A stretch of 64,000 nucleotides of DNA from Microbacterium sp. SL75 (lineage in GTDB: Bacteria > Actinomycetota > Actinomycetes > Actinomycetales > Microbacteriaceae): NCBI RefSeq assembly GCF_026625865.1, contig NZ_CP113067.1, positions 248,001-312,000 of the forward strand, in the 5' to 3' direction. The notes under the pieces were generated by a model. The model did no database searches and had not been told where the DNA came from. It saw only the letters and a program-made list of their open reading frames with translations. The stretch's first letter is position 1. Every line of letters starts with the position of its first letter. Made by a program: the position numbers and the translations under genes. Positions 43,801 through 51,374 of this stretch are shown here, piece after piece.

Positions 43801-45217
43801 TTACGGCCTGTACATGAACCTCATCGAGCCCGACTCCGCCGCCGCTCAGGCGATGATCCGCAAAGAGAAGGAGCAGCTGCGCATCGACGAGACCACGGTC
43901 GACTCGCTGGTCTCGTTCGACAACAACAACAGCGAGGCGGGAAAGAGCTACAAGACCAACCTCTCGCAGGTCGGCGTGTGGCGGGGCATGGGCTATCGCG
44001 ACGCGCAGGCGAACCCCGCGGCGTTCTTCCAGTACGACCTGCAGATCGACCCCTCGACGCCGAAGAACTACCTCGGCGTGCGCTATTACGGCGGCGACGA
44101 CGGACGCACCTTCGACGTCTACGTGAACGATCAGAAGCTCAAGAGCGAGCGGATCACGAACGCCGCAGGAGCGGACCAGTGGTACGTGCAATACGACGAG
44201 ATCCCCGCGTCGTTCCTGTCCGACACCGAGGCGAAGGACCGGTACAAGAAGGATGCCAACGGGGGCTACGTGCTGGATGCCGAGGGAAAGAAGATCCCCG
44301 TCGTCACGGTGCGGTTCCAGAGCAACGGATCGAGCTTCGTCGGTGGCGTGTACGGCGTGTTCACGGCGACGCAGACCGCCTTCGCGACGGCGTCGGCGCT
44401 GACGGATCTGTCGTTCGACGGGGGAACGCTCTCGCCCGCCTTCGACGGGACCACGACCGCATACACGCTGAGTGTGCCGAAGGGTCGCGCGGAGGTGACG
44501 TTCGACGCCGACCCGGCCGTTCCGAGCGGGCTGGTCTTCGCGAACGGCATCCTCATCGACGACACGAAGGTGCGCACGGTGGCCCTCGGCGAGGGCACCC
44601 CGACGCTCACCCTCGAGGCCTACGCGCAGGATCACCGGACGAAGACGACCTACACGGTCGCCGTCGTCCGCACCGATGCGCCGAGCCCGGAGCCCACGGG
44701 AACCGCGAGCCCGGAACCCACCGAGACCGCCGGCCCGCAGCCGACCGCAACGGCGGGCCCCGGCCCGTCGGGCACCGCCTCGCCCACCGCGGGCGGTACC
44801 GGCTCGCCGACGGCGGGCACCGCGACGCCGCGCACGGCCACGTCGTCGGTCAACGCGGTCGAGCGTGGTGGCGTCGTGCGCGTGAGCGTGAGCGGTCTCG
44901 CCCCCGGCGAGCAGGTCACGGCCGAGCTGCGCAGCGATCCGATCCGCATCACGGGGATCCCCGTCGCGGACGCGAACGGACGCGTGAGCTTCGACGTGCG
45001 CATCCCCCCGTCGCTCCCGACGGGCCAGCACCACATCGTGGTGTGGGCCGCCGACGGGTCGGAGATCGCGCGGCTGCCCGTCACGGTCTCCGCGAAGGGC
45101 ACCCTCGCCGCGACCGGGGCTCAGGCTCCGTTCGGTGTCGCCCTGCTCGGAGCGATGTTGCTGGTCGCCGGAGCGGCCGGCTGGGCGATGCGTCGCCCGC
45201 GCACCCGCGCGAGCTGA
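40844..45217 (+). CDS. cell-wall-anchored GH127-family beta-L-arabinofuranosidase
   Basis: 1457 residues. Signal peptide (1-32); LamG domain (about 40-235); Ig-like domain (about 240-345); GH127 catalytic (alpha/alpha)6 barrel (about 350-750) with the Glu/Cys site STVEGCNEYN and FWCDHGTATES, the region of the zinc-bound Cys nucleophile in characterised GH127 enzymes; GH127 beta domains (to about 950); a second beta module (about 1000-1180); cadherin-like domain (LTDLSFDGGTLSPAFDG); a Pro/Glu/Thr-rich linker; stalk (GLAPGEQVTAELRSD); sorting signal LAATGAQ, TM, RR tail. GH127 releases beta-L-Araf from hydroxyproline-rich plant glycoproteins, which fits the GH43 neighbours. Surface display by class E sortase expected. 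Confidence 0.92.
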   Translation: MSRIRKSVALGAVALMVASGAVALTTPLVASADTGLDGSKILDLPFDDSIADSGPRGNPTSMIRGAAEYTAGIDGRALKLSGDDALGLGTSPSLQPENLTASFWFKPDGSMGDAEQVFTWNKREWFTDGWYLTSEGPNTPLALSVGPGNNQPYKVAVTGTRDAFFPSDAWTHVVVTYDKTTKAVSFYRNGEKQTSTVVVPVGPNASGVLGTTDVEKSIGFNGVVHNGAYSQGALDDYTLYDAVATTSDVVALQRQNDPTFDPSTIAQKGLDSVSVPTTATADFGVPTSTANGSELSWTSSNADVIAVQAGQAAVVRPQGADSSVTLTASATYGGSTARTKTFTVTVPAEGSTASLYVDDTDLNEVFVADPYLQNSHTKMVDWLLTLDPKRFLYSFDQLSGIPTTAQPYGGWERTTGARFQGHFFGHFLSALSQAYATETDAARKAQLLEKLTTAVDGLKAAQDAYAQNDPDNAGYVSPFPVSYLPGGRDGLIVPFYNLHKVLAGLLKAHQYAPEAVGDEALTVAEKFGTWLNTWGSRQANPGELLNTEYGGMNEALYDLYSISMDENHKKAAQYFDETTLFRQLAAGQDVLAGKHANTTIPKLIGALKRYTVLTDDPTLYARLSEAEKADLGMYRQAADNFWAMVVEDHSYVGGGNSYSEHFQQPGTLYDFATNGNTSGYGENSTVEGCNEYNMLKLTRALFRVAPDVKYADYYENTYINTILASQNPETGMMTYFQPQTAGYAKVFGKKEDEFWCDHGTATESFTKLGDSIYFRKGTSVWVNMFRSSELDSPEQNLKLTQTADVPNTDVVEFSVASLDGTALASGTTLRLRVPDWSPNPTLTVNGNTVDVARENGYLVVPVSAGDMLVYTLPASVTVDSDAGNPNWVAFRYGPIVLSTALSSTNVDASYEAGILVQMSVADKSVSNNVLVSNVDDFKKNIAANLVRLENGLDNNDRSVMRFGLKNVDSAAAALTFEPYYSMYNVRYGLYMNLIEPDSAAAQAMIRKEKEQLRIDETTVDSLVSFDNNNSEAGKSYKTNLSQVGVWRGMGYRDAQANPAAFFQYDLQIDPSTPKNYLGVRYYGGDDGRTFDVYVNDQKLKSERITNAAGADQWYVQYDEIPASFLSDTEAKDRYKKDANGGYVLDAEGKKIPVVTVRFQSNGSSFVGGVYGVFTATQTAFATASALTDLSFDGGTLSPAFDGTTTAYTLSVPKGRAEVTFDADPAVPSGLVFANGILIDDTKVRTVALGEGTPTLTLEAYAQDHRTKTTYTVAVVRTDAPSPEPTGTASPEPTETAGPQPTATAGPGPSGTASPTAGGTGSPTAGTATPRTATSSVNAVERGGVVRVSVSGLAPGEQVTAELRSDPIRITGIPVADANGRVSFDVRIPPSLPTGQHHIVVWAADGSEIARLPVTVSAKGTLAATGAQAPFGVALLGAMLLVAGAAGWAMRRPRTRAS

Positions 45218-45224
45218 GCGATCC

Positions 45225-45262
45225 CGAGAGGCGGCGGCTCCTTCGGGAGTCGTCGCCTCTCG
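45225..45262 (+). terminator. terminator between GH127 and lysR (convergent)
   Basis: Stem CGAGAGGCGGCGGCTCC with complementary arm GGGAGTCGTCGCCTCTCG (two G-U pairs) and a TTC loop, 7 bp after the GH127 stop. Confidence 0.8.
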
Positions 45263-45276
45263 GCGTCCGCGGGCGT

Positions 45277-46218
45277 TCAATCCAGCAGTTCCACCCCGAA
45301 CCCCGCCACGACATCGCGCACCTCGCCCAGGTACCGCTGCGCCTGTTCGGTGAGGGGGATGGCGGTCCGCCCGATCCAGCCGATCTCGATCCGCTCGTCG
45401 ACGTCGAGGGGGACCGCGACGATCTCGGGGTCGAGGTCGTCGCTGATGATGCCGGTGGAGATCGTGTATCCGTCGAGACCGATCATGAGGTTGAAGATCG
45501 TCGCGCGGTCCGAGACCCGGATCTCCTGCCTGCTGGAGAGGGTCGAGAGGATCTCCTCGGCGAAGTAGAACGAGTTGTTCGCGCCCTGGTCGAAGGTGAG
45601 ACGCGGGAGGTCCGCCAGGTCGTCCAGAGTCGCGCGCTCGCGACCGGCGAGCGGATTGCGTCGAGAGACGAAGATGTGCGGCTCGGCGCGGAAGAGCGGG
45701 TGGAAGGCGAGCCCCGAGTCCCGCAGCAGCTTGTCGAGGACGTTCCGGTTGAAGTCGTTGCGGAACAGGATGCCGAGCTCGCTGCGCAGCGTCCGGACGT
45801 CTTCGATGATGTCGAAGGTGCGGGTCTCGCGCAGCGAGAACTCGTACTCCGCGGCATCCGTCGCCTTCACCATCCGCACGAACGCGTCGACGACGAACGA
45901 GTAGTGCTGGGCCGAGACGCCCAGCAGGCGACGTGAGGGCGGTCGACCGAGGTAGCGCTGCTCGAGCAGCTCGGCCTGCTCCACCACCTGCCGGGCGTAG
46001 CCGAGGAACTCGACCCCGTCGACGGTCAGGGTGACGCCGCGCGCAGAGCGGGTCAACAGGTCCCGGCCCACCCGCGTCTCGAGATCGCGCATCGCGGCCG
46101 ACATGGTGGGCTGAGCGACGTAGAGCAGGTCGGCCGCGGCGCTGATGGATCCTTCCGCCGCCACCTCGATGAAGTACTGCATCTGCTGCAGCGTGATGCC
46201 ACTCGCGCGCTTTGCCAT
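45277..46218 (-). CDS. LysR-family regulator of mesX-mesD
   Basis: 313 residues. N-terminal winged HTH (ISAAADLLYVAQPTMSAAMR, about 22-45) and a two-lobe effector domain (LGILFRNDFNRNVLDKLL). It is divergent from mesX with only 42 bp between the starts and a perfect inverted repeat in between, so it very likely controls mesX-mesD and itself. Its effector might be a methionine-pathway metabolite such as homocysteine, as for MetR (inference). ATG 46218. Confidence 0.9.
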   Translation of the reverse strand: MAKRASGITLQQMQYFIEVAAEGSISAAADLLYVAQPTMSAAMRDLETRVGRDLLTRSARGVTLTVDGVEFLGYARQVVEQAELLEQRYLGRPPSRRLLGVSAQHYSFVVDAFVRMVKATDAAEYEFSLRETRTFDIIEDVRTLRSELGILFRNDFNRNVLDKLLRDSGLAFHPLFRAEPHIFVSRRNPLAGRERATLDDLADLPRLTFDQGANNSFYFAEEILSTLSSRQEIRVSDRATIFNLMIGLDGYTISTGIISDDLDPEIVAVPLDVDERIEIGWIGRTAIPLTEQAQRYLGEVRDVVAGFGVELLD

Positions 46219-46226
46219 AGCCCAAA

Positions 46227-46244
46227 GCTATACCCGCGTATAGC
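46227..46244. promoter_or_regulatory. LysR-type operator between lysR and mesX
   Basis: Perfect inverted repeat GCTATAC-CCGC-GTATAGC, 9 bp from the lysR start and 17 bp from ATG 46261. It has the dyad with T-N11-A spacing expected for LysR-family sites. Confidence 0.82.
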
Positions 46245-46260
46245 GGAGCGGAATTACTCG

Positions 46261-47328
46261 ATGACCCCGCAGAGGGCGCACGATGAGGACACGATCACCG
46301 CACGGCCCACCCCGGCCCTATCCGATTGGCTCGACATGGCGAACGACATCACGTTCCGCATCTCCACCACGCGCTTCGACGAGGACTACGCCCCCTCGAC
46401 CAGCTCGCGGATCACCACGAACTTCGCCAACCTCGCCCGGGGCGAGCACCGCCGGCAGAACCTGCGCAATGCGCTGGCCATGATCGACCGCCGCTTCAAC
46501 GAACTCGTCGACGCCGACAACCCCGACGGCGACCGCTACCGGGTCGAGCTCGACATCGTCTCGGCCGAGCTGCAGTTCGACGACGACGGTGACGATCGCG
46601 AATTCCCCCTGCTCGAGGTCCTCGACCTCCACCTCGTCGACACGGCCACCGGCGAGCGCCACCAGGGCATCGTGGGCAACAACTTCTCGTCCTACCTGCG
46701 CGACTACGACTTCAGCGTGCTGCTGCCGGCGGCCAACGGCGAGGGCAAGGCCTTCACGCTCCCCGAGGGCTTCGGCATCCTGCACGGCAAGCTCTTCCAG
46801 CACTTCCTCGACTCCGAGGCCTACCGCGAGCGCTACACGCAGTCGCCCGTCGTGTGCATCAGCGTGTCGACGAGCCGCACATACCACCGCACCGGTGTCG
46901 TTCACCCCGTCCTGGGGCACGAGTACGAGCAGGACTCGTTCTCGCTGACCGACGAGTATTTCGGGAAGATGGGCCTGCAGGTGCGGTACTTCATGCCGCG
47001 CGGCAGCGTGGCCCCGCTGGCGTTCTACTTCCGCGGCGACCTGCTGGGCGACTACTCCGACCTGCAGCTCGCCGGCACGGTGGCGACGATGGAGACGTTC
47101 CAGAAGATCTATCGTCCCGAGATCTACAACGCGCACGAGCCCGCGGGCGAGGTCTACCGCCCGACGCTGGCGCACGAGGACTTCACCCGCACCGACATCG
47201 CCTACGACCGCGACGAGCGCAGCCGCCTGGGCATCACGCAGGGCCGATACACCGAGGAGCACTTCGTGAAGCCTCACCGTGCCGTGCTCGACGCCTGGCT
47301 CGTCGCCGACGCCCTCCCCACCCGATGA
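46261..47328 (+). CDS. mesX: MesX, DUF1852 protein required by MesD
   Basis: 355 residues from ATG 46261, or 330 from ATG 46336, where similarity to DUF1852 begins (MANDITFRISTTRFDEDY). Conserved DUF1852 features seen: SSRITTNFANLARGEHRRQN, ALAMIDRRFNELVD, VCISVSTSRTYHRTGVVHPV. In Acinetobacter and other bacteria MesX is needed, with oxygen, for the folate-independent methionine synthase MesD; its chemistry is not settled. The upstream start has GCGGAG at 11 bp and follows the operator directly; the second start matches family length better. Its stop overlaps mesD (ATGA). Confidence 0.88.
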   Translation: MTPQRAHDEDTITARPTPALSDWLDMANDITFRISTTRFDEDYAPSTSSRITTNFANLARGEHRRQNLRNALAMIDRRFNELVDADNPDGDRYRVELDIVSAELQFDDDGDDREFPLLEVLDLHLVDTATGERHQGIVGNNFSSYLRDYDFSVLLPAANGEGKAFTLPEGFGILHGKLFQHFLDSEAYRERYTQSPVVCISVSTSRTYHRTGVVHPVLGHEYEQDSFSLTDEYFGKMGLQVRYFMPRGSVAPLAFYFRGDLLGDYSDLQLAGTVATMETFQKIYRPEIYNAHEPAGEVYRPTLAHEDFTRTDIAYDRDERSRLGITQGRYTEEHFVKPHRAVLDAWLVADALPTR

Positions 47329-48386
47329 CCTCCCCGAAGGCGACCGCCGTGAACACTCTCCTGCCCACCTCCATCGTCGGAAGCCTCCCGAAGCCCGCCT
47401 GGCTCGCCAAGCCCGAGGTGCTGTGGTCGCCGTGGGAACTCGACGGCGACACGCTCGTCGAGGGCAAGCACGACGCCCTGCGCAGCGCCGCGAAGGAGCA
47501 GGAGCGCCGGGGCCTCGACATCGTCAGCGACGGCGAACAGACCCGCCAGCACTTCGTGACGACCTTCATCGAGCACCTCGAGGGCGTCGACTTCGAGAAC
47601 CGCGAGACCGTGCGCATCCGCGACCGTTACGACGCGAGCGTACCGACCGTGGTCGGCGCGGTGAGCCGTCGCCAGCCCGTCTTCGTCCAGGATGCCGCGT
47701 TCCTGCGTCAGCAGACGGATCGCCCGATCAAGTGGGCCCTTCCCGGCCCCATGACGATGATCGACACTCTCGCCGACCGCTACTACGGCAGCCGCGAGAA
47801 GCTCGCGTGGGAGTTCGCCACCATCCTCAATCAGGAGGCGCTCGAACTCGAAGCCGCCGGCGTCGACATCATCCAGTTCGACGAGCCCGCCTTCAACGTC
47901 TTCTTCGACGAGATGAAGGACTGGGGCGTCGCCACCCTCGAGCGCGCCGCCGAGGGACTGCGCGCCGAGACGGTCGTGCACATCTGCTACGGCTACGGCA
48001 TCAAGGCGAACACCGACTGGAAGGCGACTCTGGGGGCGGAATGGCGCCAGTACGAGGAGTCGTTCCCCCTGCTGCAGCGCTCGAGCATCGACACCGTGTC
48101 GCTCGAGAGCCACAACTCGCACGTGCCGATCGACCTCATCGAGCTCATCCGCGGCAAGAACGTCATGCTCGGCGCGATCGACGTCGCCAGCCACGAGGTG
48201 GAGACCCCCGAAGAGGTGGCCGACACCCTGCGGCGTGCCCTGCAGTTCGTGGATGCCGACAAGCTCATCGCGAGCTCGAACTGCGGCATGGCGCCCCTTC
48301 CGCGCCAGGTGGCGTTCGACAAGCTCAGCGCGCTCTCGGCGGGCGCCGGCATCCTTCGCGAAGAACTCGCGCGCGTTCCCGCCTGA
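47325..48386 (+). CDS. mesD: MesD, folate-independent methionine synthase (core-MetE type)
   Basis: 353 residues, the size of the MetE C-terminal catalytic domain without the folate-binding N-terminal half. Seen: VGSLPKPAWL at the N-terminus, IQFDEPAFNVFF, and zinc-site regions VVHICYGYG (His/Cys), SLESHNSHVPIDL (Glu) and ASSNCGMAPL (Cys). The MesD family makes methionine from homocysteine with an unidentified methyl donor and needs MesX. Both genes are coupled by ATGA, and a LysR gene lies upstream. Classical MetE is excluded by length; MesA/B/C are less likely because of the DUF1852 partner. Confidence 0.88.
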   Translation: MTSPKATAVNTLLPTSIVGSLPKPAWLAKPEVLWSPWELDGDTLVEGKHDALRSAAKEQERRGLDIVSDGEQTRQHFVTTFIEHLEGVDFENRETVRIRDRYDASVPTVVGAVSRRQPVFVQDAAFLRQQTDRPIKWALPGPMTMIDTLADRYYGSREKLAWEFATILNQEALELEAAGVDIIQFDEPAFNVFFDEMKDWGVATLERAAEGLRAETVVHICYGYGIKANTDWKATLGAEWRQYEESFPLLQRSSIDTVSLESHNSHVPIDLIELIRGKNVMLGAIDVASHEVETPEEVADTLRRALQFVDADKLIASSNCGMAPLPRQVAFDKLSALSAGAGILREELARVPA

Positions 48387-48443
48387 GGGCCGCGCGATCC
48401 GTGGCAGAGTCGACGGTGACCCCCTTCACCGTCGAGGAGAAGC

Positions 48444-49484
48444 ATGCCCATCGCCGCCGATGACCCCCGCCTGACGTCCGCGTTCATCGCGTCCTCCACC
48501 CGCTACGACGACGTGCCGTTCCTGCGCGCCGGGGCGAGCGGGATCCCCCTCCCCCGTATCTCGCTGGGTCTCTGGCAGAACTTCGGCAGCGGACGCACGC
48601 TCGACTCGCAGCGCGAGATCCTGCGCCACGCCGTCGACCGCGGCGTCGTGCACATCGACCTCGCGAACAACTACGGCCCGCCCTACGGCGCGGCCGAGAC
48701 GACCTTCGGCACGGTGCTCGACAGCGATCTGCGCCCGTACCGCGACGAACTGTTCGTCTCGACGAAGGCCGGGTACGACATGTGGCCCGGGCCCTATGGC
48801 GACGGCGGATCGCGCAAGTACCTCGTGCGCTCGCTCGAGCAGAGCCTCACGCGCATGCGCACCGACTACGTCGACGTGTTCTACTCCCACCGCGTCGACC
48901 CCGAGACGCCGATCGAAGAGACGGTCACCGCTCTCGCCGACATCGTCCGCAGCGGCAAGGCGCTGTACGTCGGCATCTCGAACTACCCGGCCGAACTCAC
49001 CCGCCGCGCGCACGAGCTGCTCGCGGCCGAGGGCGTGCGCCTGTTCATCCACCAGCCGCGCTATTCGCTGTTCGACCGCACGCCCGAGTCCGAGCTCTTC
49101 CCCACGCTGCGCGAGCTCTCGGTCGGCAGCGCCGTCTTCTCGCCGCTCGCCCAGGGCCTGCTGACCGCGAAGTACCTCGACGGCACCGTCCCCGCCGACT
49201 CGCGAGCGGCCGACAGCCGCTTCCTCGACGAGTCCGCCCTCACCGACGATTACCTCGAACGCATCCGCGGCATCGACGGGGTCGCCCGCGATGCGGGGCT
49301 GTCGATCCCGCAGCTGGCCGTGGCGTGGGTGCTGCGTGACCCGGTGGTCACCACCGCGATCATCGGCGCCTCGCGCCCGAGCCAGATCGACGACGCCGTC
49401 GAGGCGAGCAAGGCCACACTGGGCGACGACGTGATCGCCGCCCTCGAGCCCTTCGCCGCCCCCTCCGGCGGGTCGCTGCGCTGA
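48444..49484 (+). CDS. aldo/keto reductase (YghZ/GpR-like)
   Basis: 346 residues, (beta/alpha)8 NADPH-dependent reductase. The catalytic tetrad is visible: Asp in VHIDLANNYG, Tyr in the same motif, Lys in VSTKAGYDM and His in FYSHRVDPE; cofactor end AIIGASRPSQI. Length and YGPPYGAAE match the YghZ branch (L-glyceraldehyde 3-phosphate reductase in E. coli). Substrate here is unknown. GAGGAGAAGC precedes ATG 48444, 57 bp after mesD, so it may be in the same transcript. Confidence 0.9.
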   Translation: MPIAADDPRLTSAFIASSTRYDDVPFLRAGASGIPLPRISLGLWQNFGSGRTLDSQREILRHAVDRGVVHIDLANNYGPPYGAAETTFGTVLDSDLRPYRDELFVSTKAGYDMWPGPYGDGGSRKYLVRSLEQSLTRMRTDYVDVFYSHRVDPETPIEETVTALADIVRSGKALYVGISNYPAELTRRAHELLAAEGVRLFIHQPRYSLFDRTPESELFPTLRELSVGSAVFSPLAQGLLTAKYLDGTVPADSRAADSRFLDESALTDDYLERIRGIDGVARDAGLSIPQLAVAWVLRDPVVTTAIIGASRPSQIDDAVEASKATLGDDVIAALEPFAAPSGGSLR

Positions 49485-49575
49485 GCGACGCACAACCACG
49501 GCGTCGGCGCAAGCGGCGCGGCATCCGGCGCTGGATCGTGTGAGGTGAGAACCCACACGCAATCGAGGAGGCGTC

Positions 49576-49761
49576 ATGGGTGTCGCACGTTGGATCGGAA
49601 CCGGCGCAGTCGGACTCGCAGGGGCCGTCCTGGCCCGGACGGCGATCGGCCGTGCGGTCGCCGCCGGAACCGTGGCCTACCGGGTCTGGAAAGACCCCAA
49701 GGTACAGAAGATCCGCCGCAAGGTGCAGGCGAAGGTTCTCAGGCAGCGCTCGCAGCGCTGA
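49576..49761 (+). CDS. small conserved basic protein
   Basis: 61 residues. An N-terminal hydrophobic helix (GTGAVGLAGAVLARTAIGRA) is followed by a strongly basic tail (KDPKVQKIRRKVQAKVLRQR), suggesting a small membrane-associated protein. GAGGAGG before ATG 49576 and a terminator right after the stop support real expression. Similar short proteins occur in Microbacteriaceae as I recall; no function known. Confidence 0.75.
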   Translation: MGVARWIGTGAVGLAGAVLARTAIGRAVAAGTVAYRVWKDPKVQKIRRKVQAKVLRQRSQR

Positions 49762-49770
49762 ACTGCCCCG

Positions 49771-49799
49771 GGCCCGGGTCGCGATCGTCGACCCGGGCC
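49771..49799 (+). terminator. terminator between convergent genes
   Basis: Perfect 11-bp stem GGCCCGGGTCG with a 7-base loop, followed by TTACG. Serves the small protein gene and, from the other side, the Lrp-type gene. Confidence 0.82.
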
Positions 49800-50282
49800 T
49801 TACGCGTGCCCGGGGGCCGGTTCCAGTGGCAGGGGCGAAACGGGCTTGGTGACCCCGAACGCGAAGGTCGTGTCGATCGACGACAGCGATGGGATAGCGC
49901 GCAGGTGATCGCGCAGGAGTCGCTCGTACTCCTCGAAGCTCGGCGTGACGATGCGCACCAGGTAGTCCCAGTCGCCGGCGAGCAGGTGCGCTTCGACGAT
50001 GTGCGGGATCGCGCGCAAGCGCTCCTCGACGGCATCCACCGTCGCCCCCTCGTGCGAGGCGAGCCGCAGGCGTACGAACGCCGTGATGGTGAGGTCGACC
50101 GCTCTCGGCGACACCACCGCACGATAGCCCTCGATGACGCCCGCCTGCTCGAGCTGACGCACGCGCCTCAGGCACGGCGAGGGCGAGAGACCGACTCGAT
50201 CGGCCAGTTCCTGATTGGAGAGTCGACCGTCTTGCTGCAGTTCACGCAGGATCAGTCGGTCGATGCGATCGAGCGAAGTCAT
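49800..50282 (-). CDS. Lrp/AsnC-family transcriptional regulator
   Basis: 160 residues: AsnC-type HTH at about 4-60 (LSNQELADRVGLSPSPCLRR) and a RAM ligand domain (about 70-145, AHLLAGDWDYLVRIV). Members sense amino acids and often control a divergent exporter. The divergent neighbour at 50363 is an EamA-type transporter, 80 bp away, its likely target. ATG 50282. Confidence 0.92.
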   Translation of the reverse strand: MTSLDRIDRLILRELQQDGRLSNQELADRVGLSPSPCLRRVRQLEQAGVIEGYRAVVSPRAVDLTITAFVRLRLASHEGATVDAVEERLRAIPHIVEAHLLAGDWDYLVRIVTPSFEEYERLLRDHLRAIPSLSSIDTTFAFGVTKPVSPLPLEPAPGHA

Positions 50283-50362
50283 GTAGCAGATTCTGCCAAT
50301 TTTCGTGGACTGCGGGCAAGAATCGCAATCCGCTGCGTCGGCGATCTTTCTACGCTCGCAGG

Positions 50363-51295
50363 GTGACGACGTTCACCCTGCCCCTGCCCCGAGCGCTGCC
50401 CCGCCGCACCGTCGTCGGTCTGACGGCTCTCACCGCCGTCGTCGCCCTCTGGTCGTCGTTCGCCCTGTCGACGCGCGCGCTCGAGGGCGCCGGACTCACG
50501 ATGGTCGATGCCGCGATCGTTCGCTTCGCCGTTCCCGCGGTCGTCCTGAGTCCGTGGATCCCTCGCGCATTCCGCGCTCTCCGCGCCGAGCGCCCCACTG
50601 TGCTCGCTCTCGTGCTCCTGGCCGGCCTGCCGCACTTCTTGCTGTTCGCCTGGGGCGCCCACCTCACCTCTGCGGCGCTCACCGGACTGCTCGTACCGGG
50701 AACCGTCCCCCTGTTCGTCGCGGTGCTGCTCTTCCTGTGCGTGCGCCGCAGGGTGTCGCCGCGCCGCCTGCTCGCCCTCACCGCGATCGTCGCGGGAGTG
50801 GTGGCCAGCGCGCTGTTCACCGGCGGACCGGCGGGGCCCGCCGGTATCGCCGTGCTTCTGGCTGCCGGCCTCGTGTGGGCCGCCTATACCCTCGGCGTCG
50901 CCCGCACCCGGCTCGATCCGATCACGGTGATCGTGGTCGTGTCGGTGACGTCCGTGGCATCCGCCCTGCTCCTGGCGACAACGGGCGTGTTGCCCTCCAC
51001 CCTCCTCGCCGGCACAGCCGACCTGAGCACCGTGGGCACCTACGCCCTCGTGCAGGGGGTCGGCACGGGTCTGCTCTCGACCGCCTGCTACGTCGTGGCG
51101 GTCAAGAACCTCGGCAGCAGCCTTCCCGCCGCCGCCGGAGCCCTCAGCCCGGTCCTCACCGCCGTCGTGGCCGTGCCGCTCCTCGGAGAGCCCCTCGGCC
51201 CGGGCCTCGGCTTCGCCCTGGCACTGATCACGACGGGCGTCGCGGTCTTCGCGCTGTCCCCCGCGTCCGCGAGCGCTCCCGACGCCGGCTCCTGA
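50363..51295 (+). CDS. EamA/DMT-family transporter
   Basis: 310 residues, ten transmembrane helices in two EamA repeats (AVVALWSSFALSTRALEGAG and a second beginning AVLLAAGLVWAAYTLG; the end ALSPVLTAVVAVPLLGEPLG is typical). Usually metabolite or amino-acid exporters. GTG 50363 has no strong ribosome-binding site; the message may be leaderless. Probably controlled by the divergent Lrp-type regulator. Confidence 0.9.
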   Translation: MTTFTLPLPRALPRRTVVGLTALTAVVALWSSFALSTRALEGAGLTMVDAAIVRFAVPAVVLSPWIPRAFRALRAERPTVLALVLLAGLPHFLLFAWGAHLTSAALTGLLVPGTVPLFVAVLLFLCVRRRVSPRRLLALTAIVAGVVASALFTGGPAGPAGIAVLLAAGLVWAAYTLGVARTRLDPITVIVVVSVTSVASALLLATTGVLPSTLLAGTADLSTVGTYALVQGVGTGLLSTACYVVAVKNLGSSLPAAAGALSPVLTAVVAVPLLGEPLGPGLGFALALITTGVAVFALSPASASAPDAGS

Positions 51296-51374
51296 CGGCA
51301 TCCGTTCCGCCCTCCGCTCCGAACAGGTAGGAAGGCTCTTCGCGAACACGCGCCGAGCGGAGACGAGGGATGCC

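Noticed and set aside
42272..46225. Minus-strand frame of about 1300 codons opposite the GH127 gene
   Set aside because: Its sequence is low-complexity Arg/Val/Gly-rich without domains; the plus strand encodes a complete GH127 protein.
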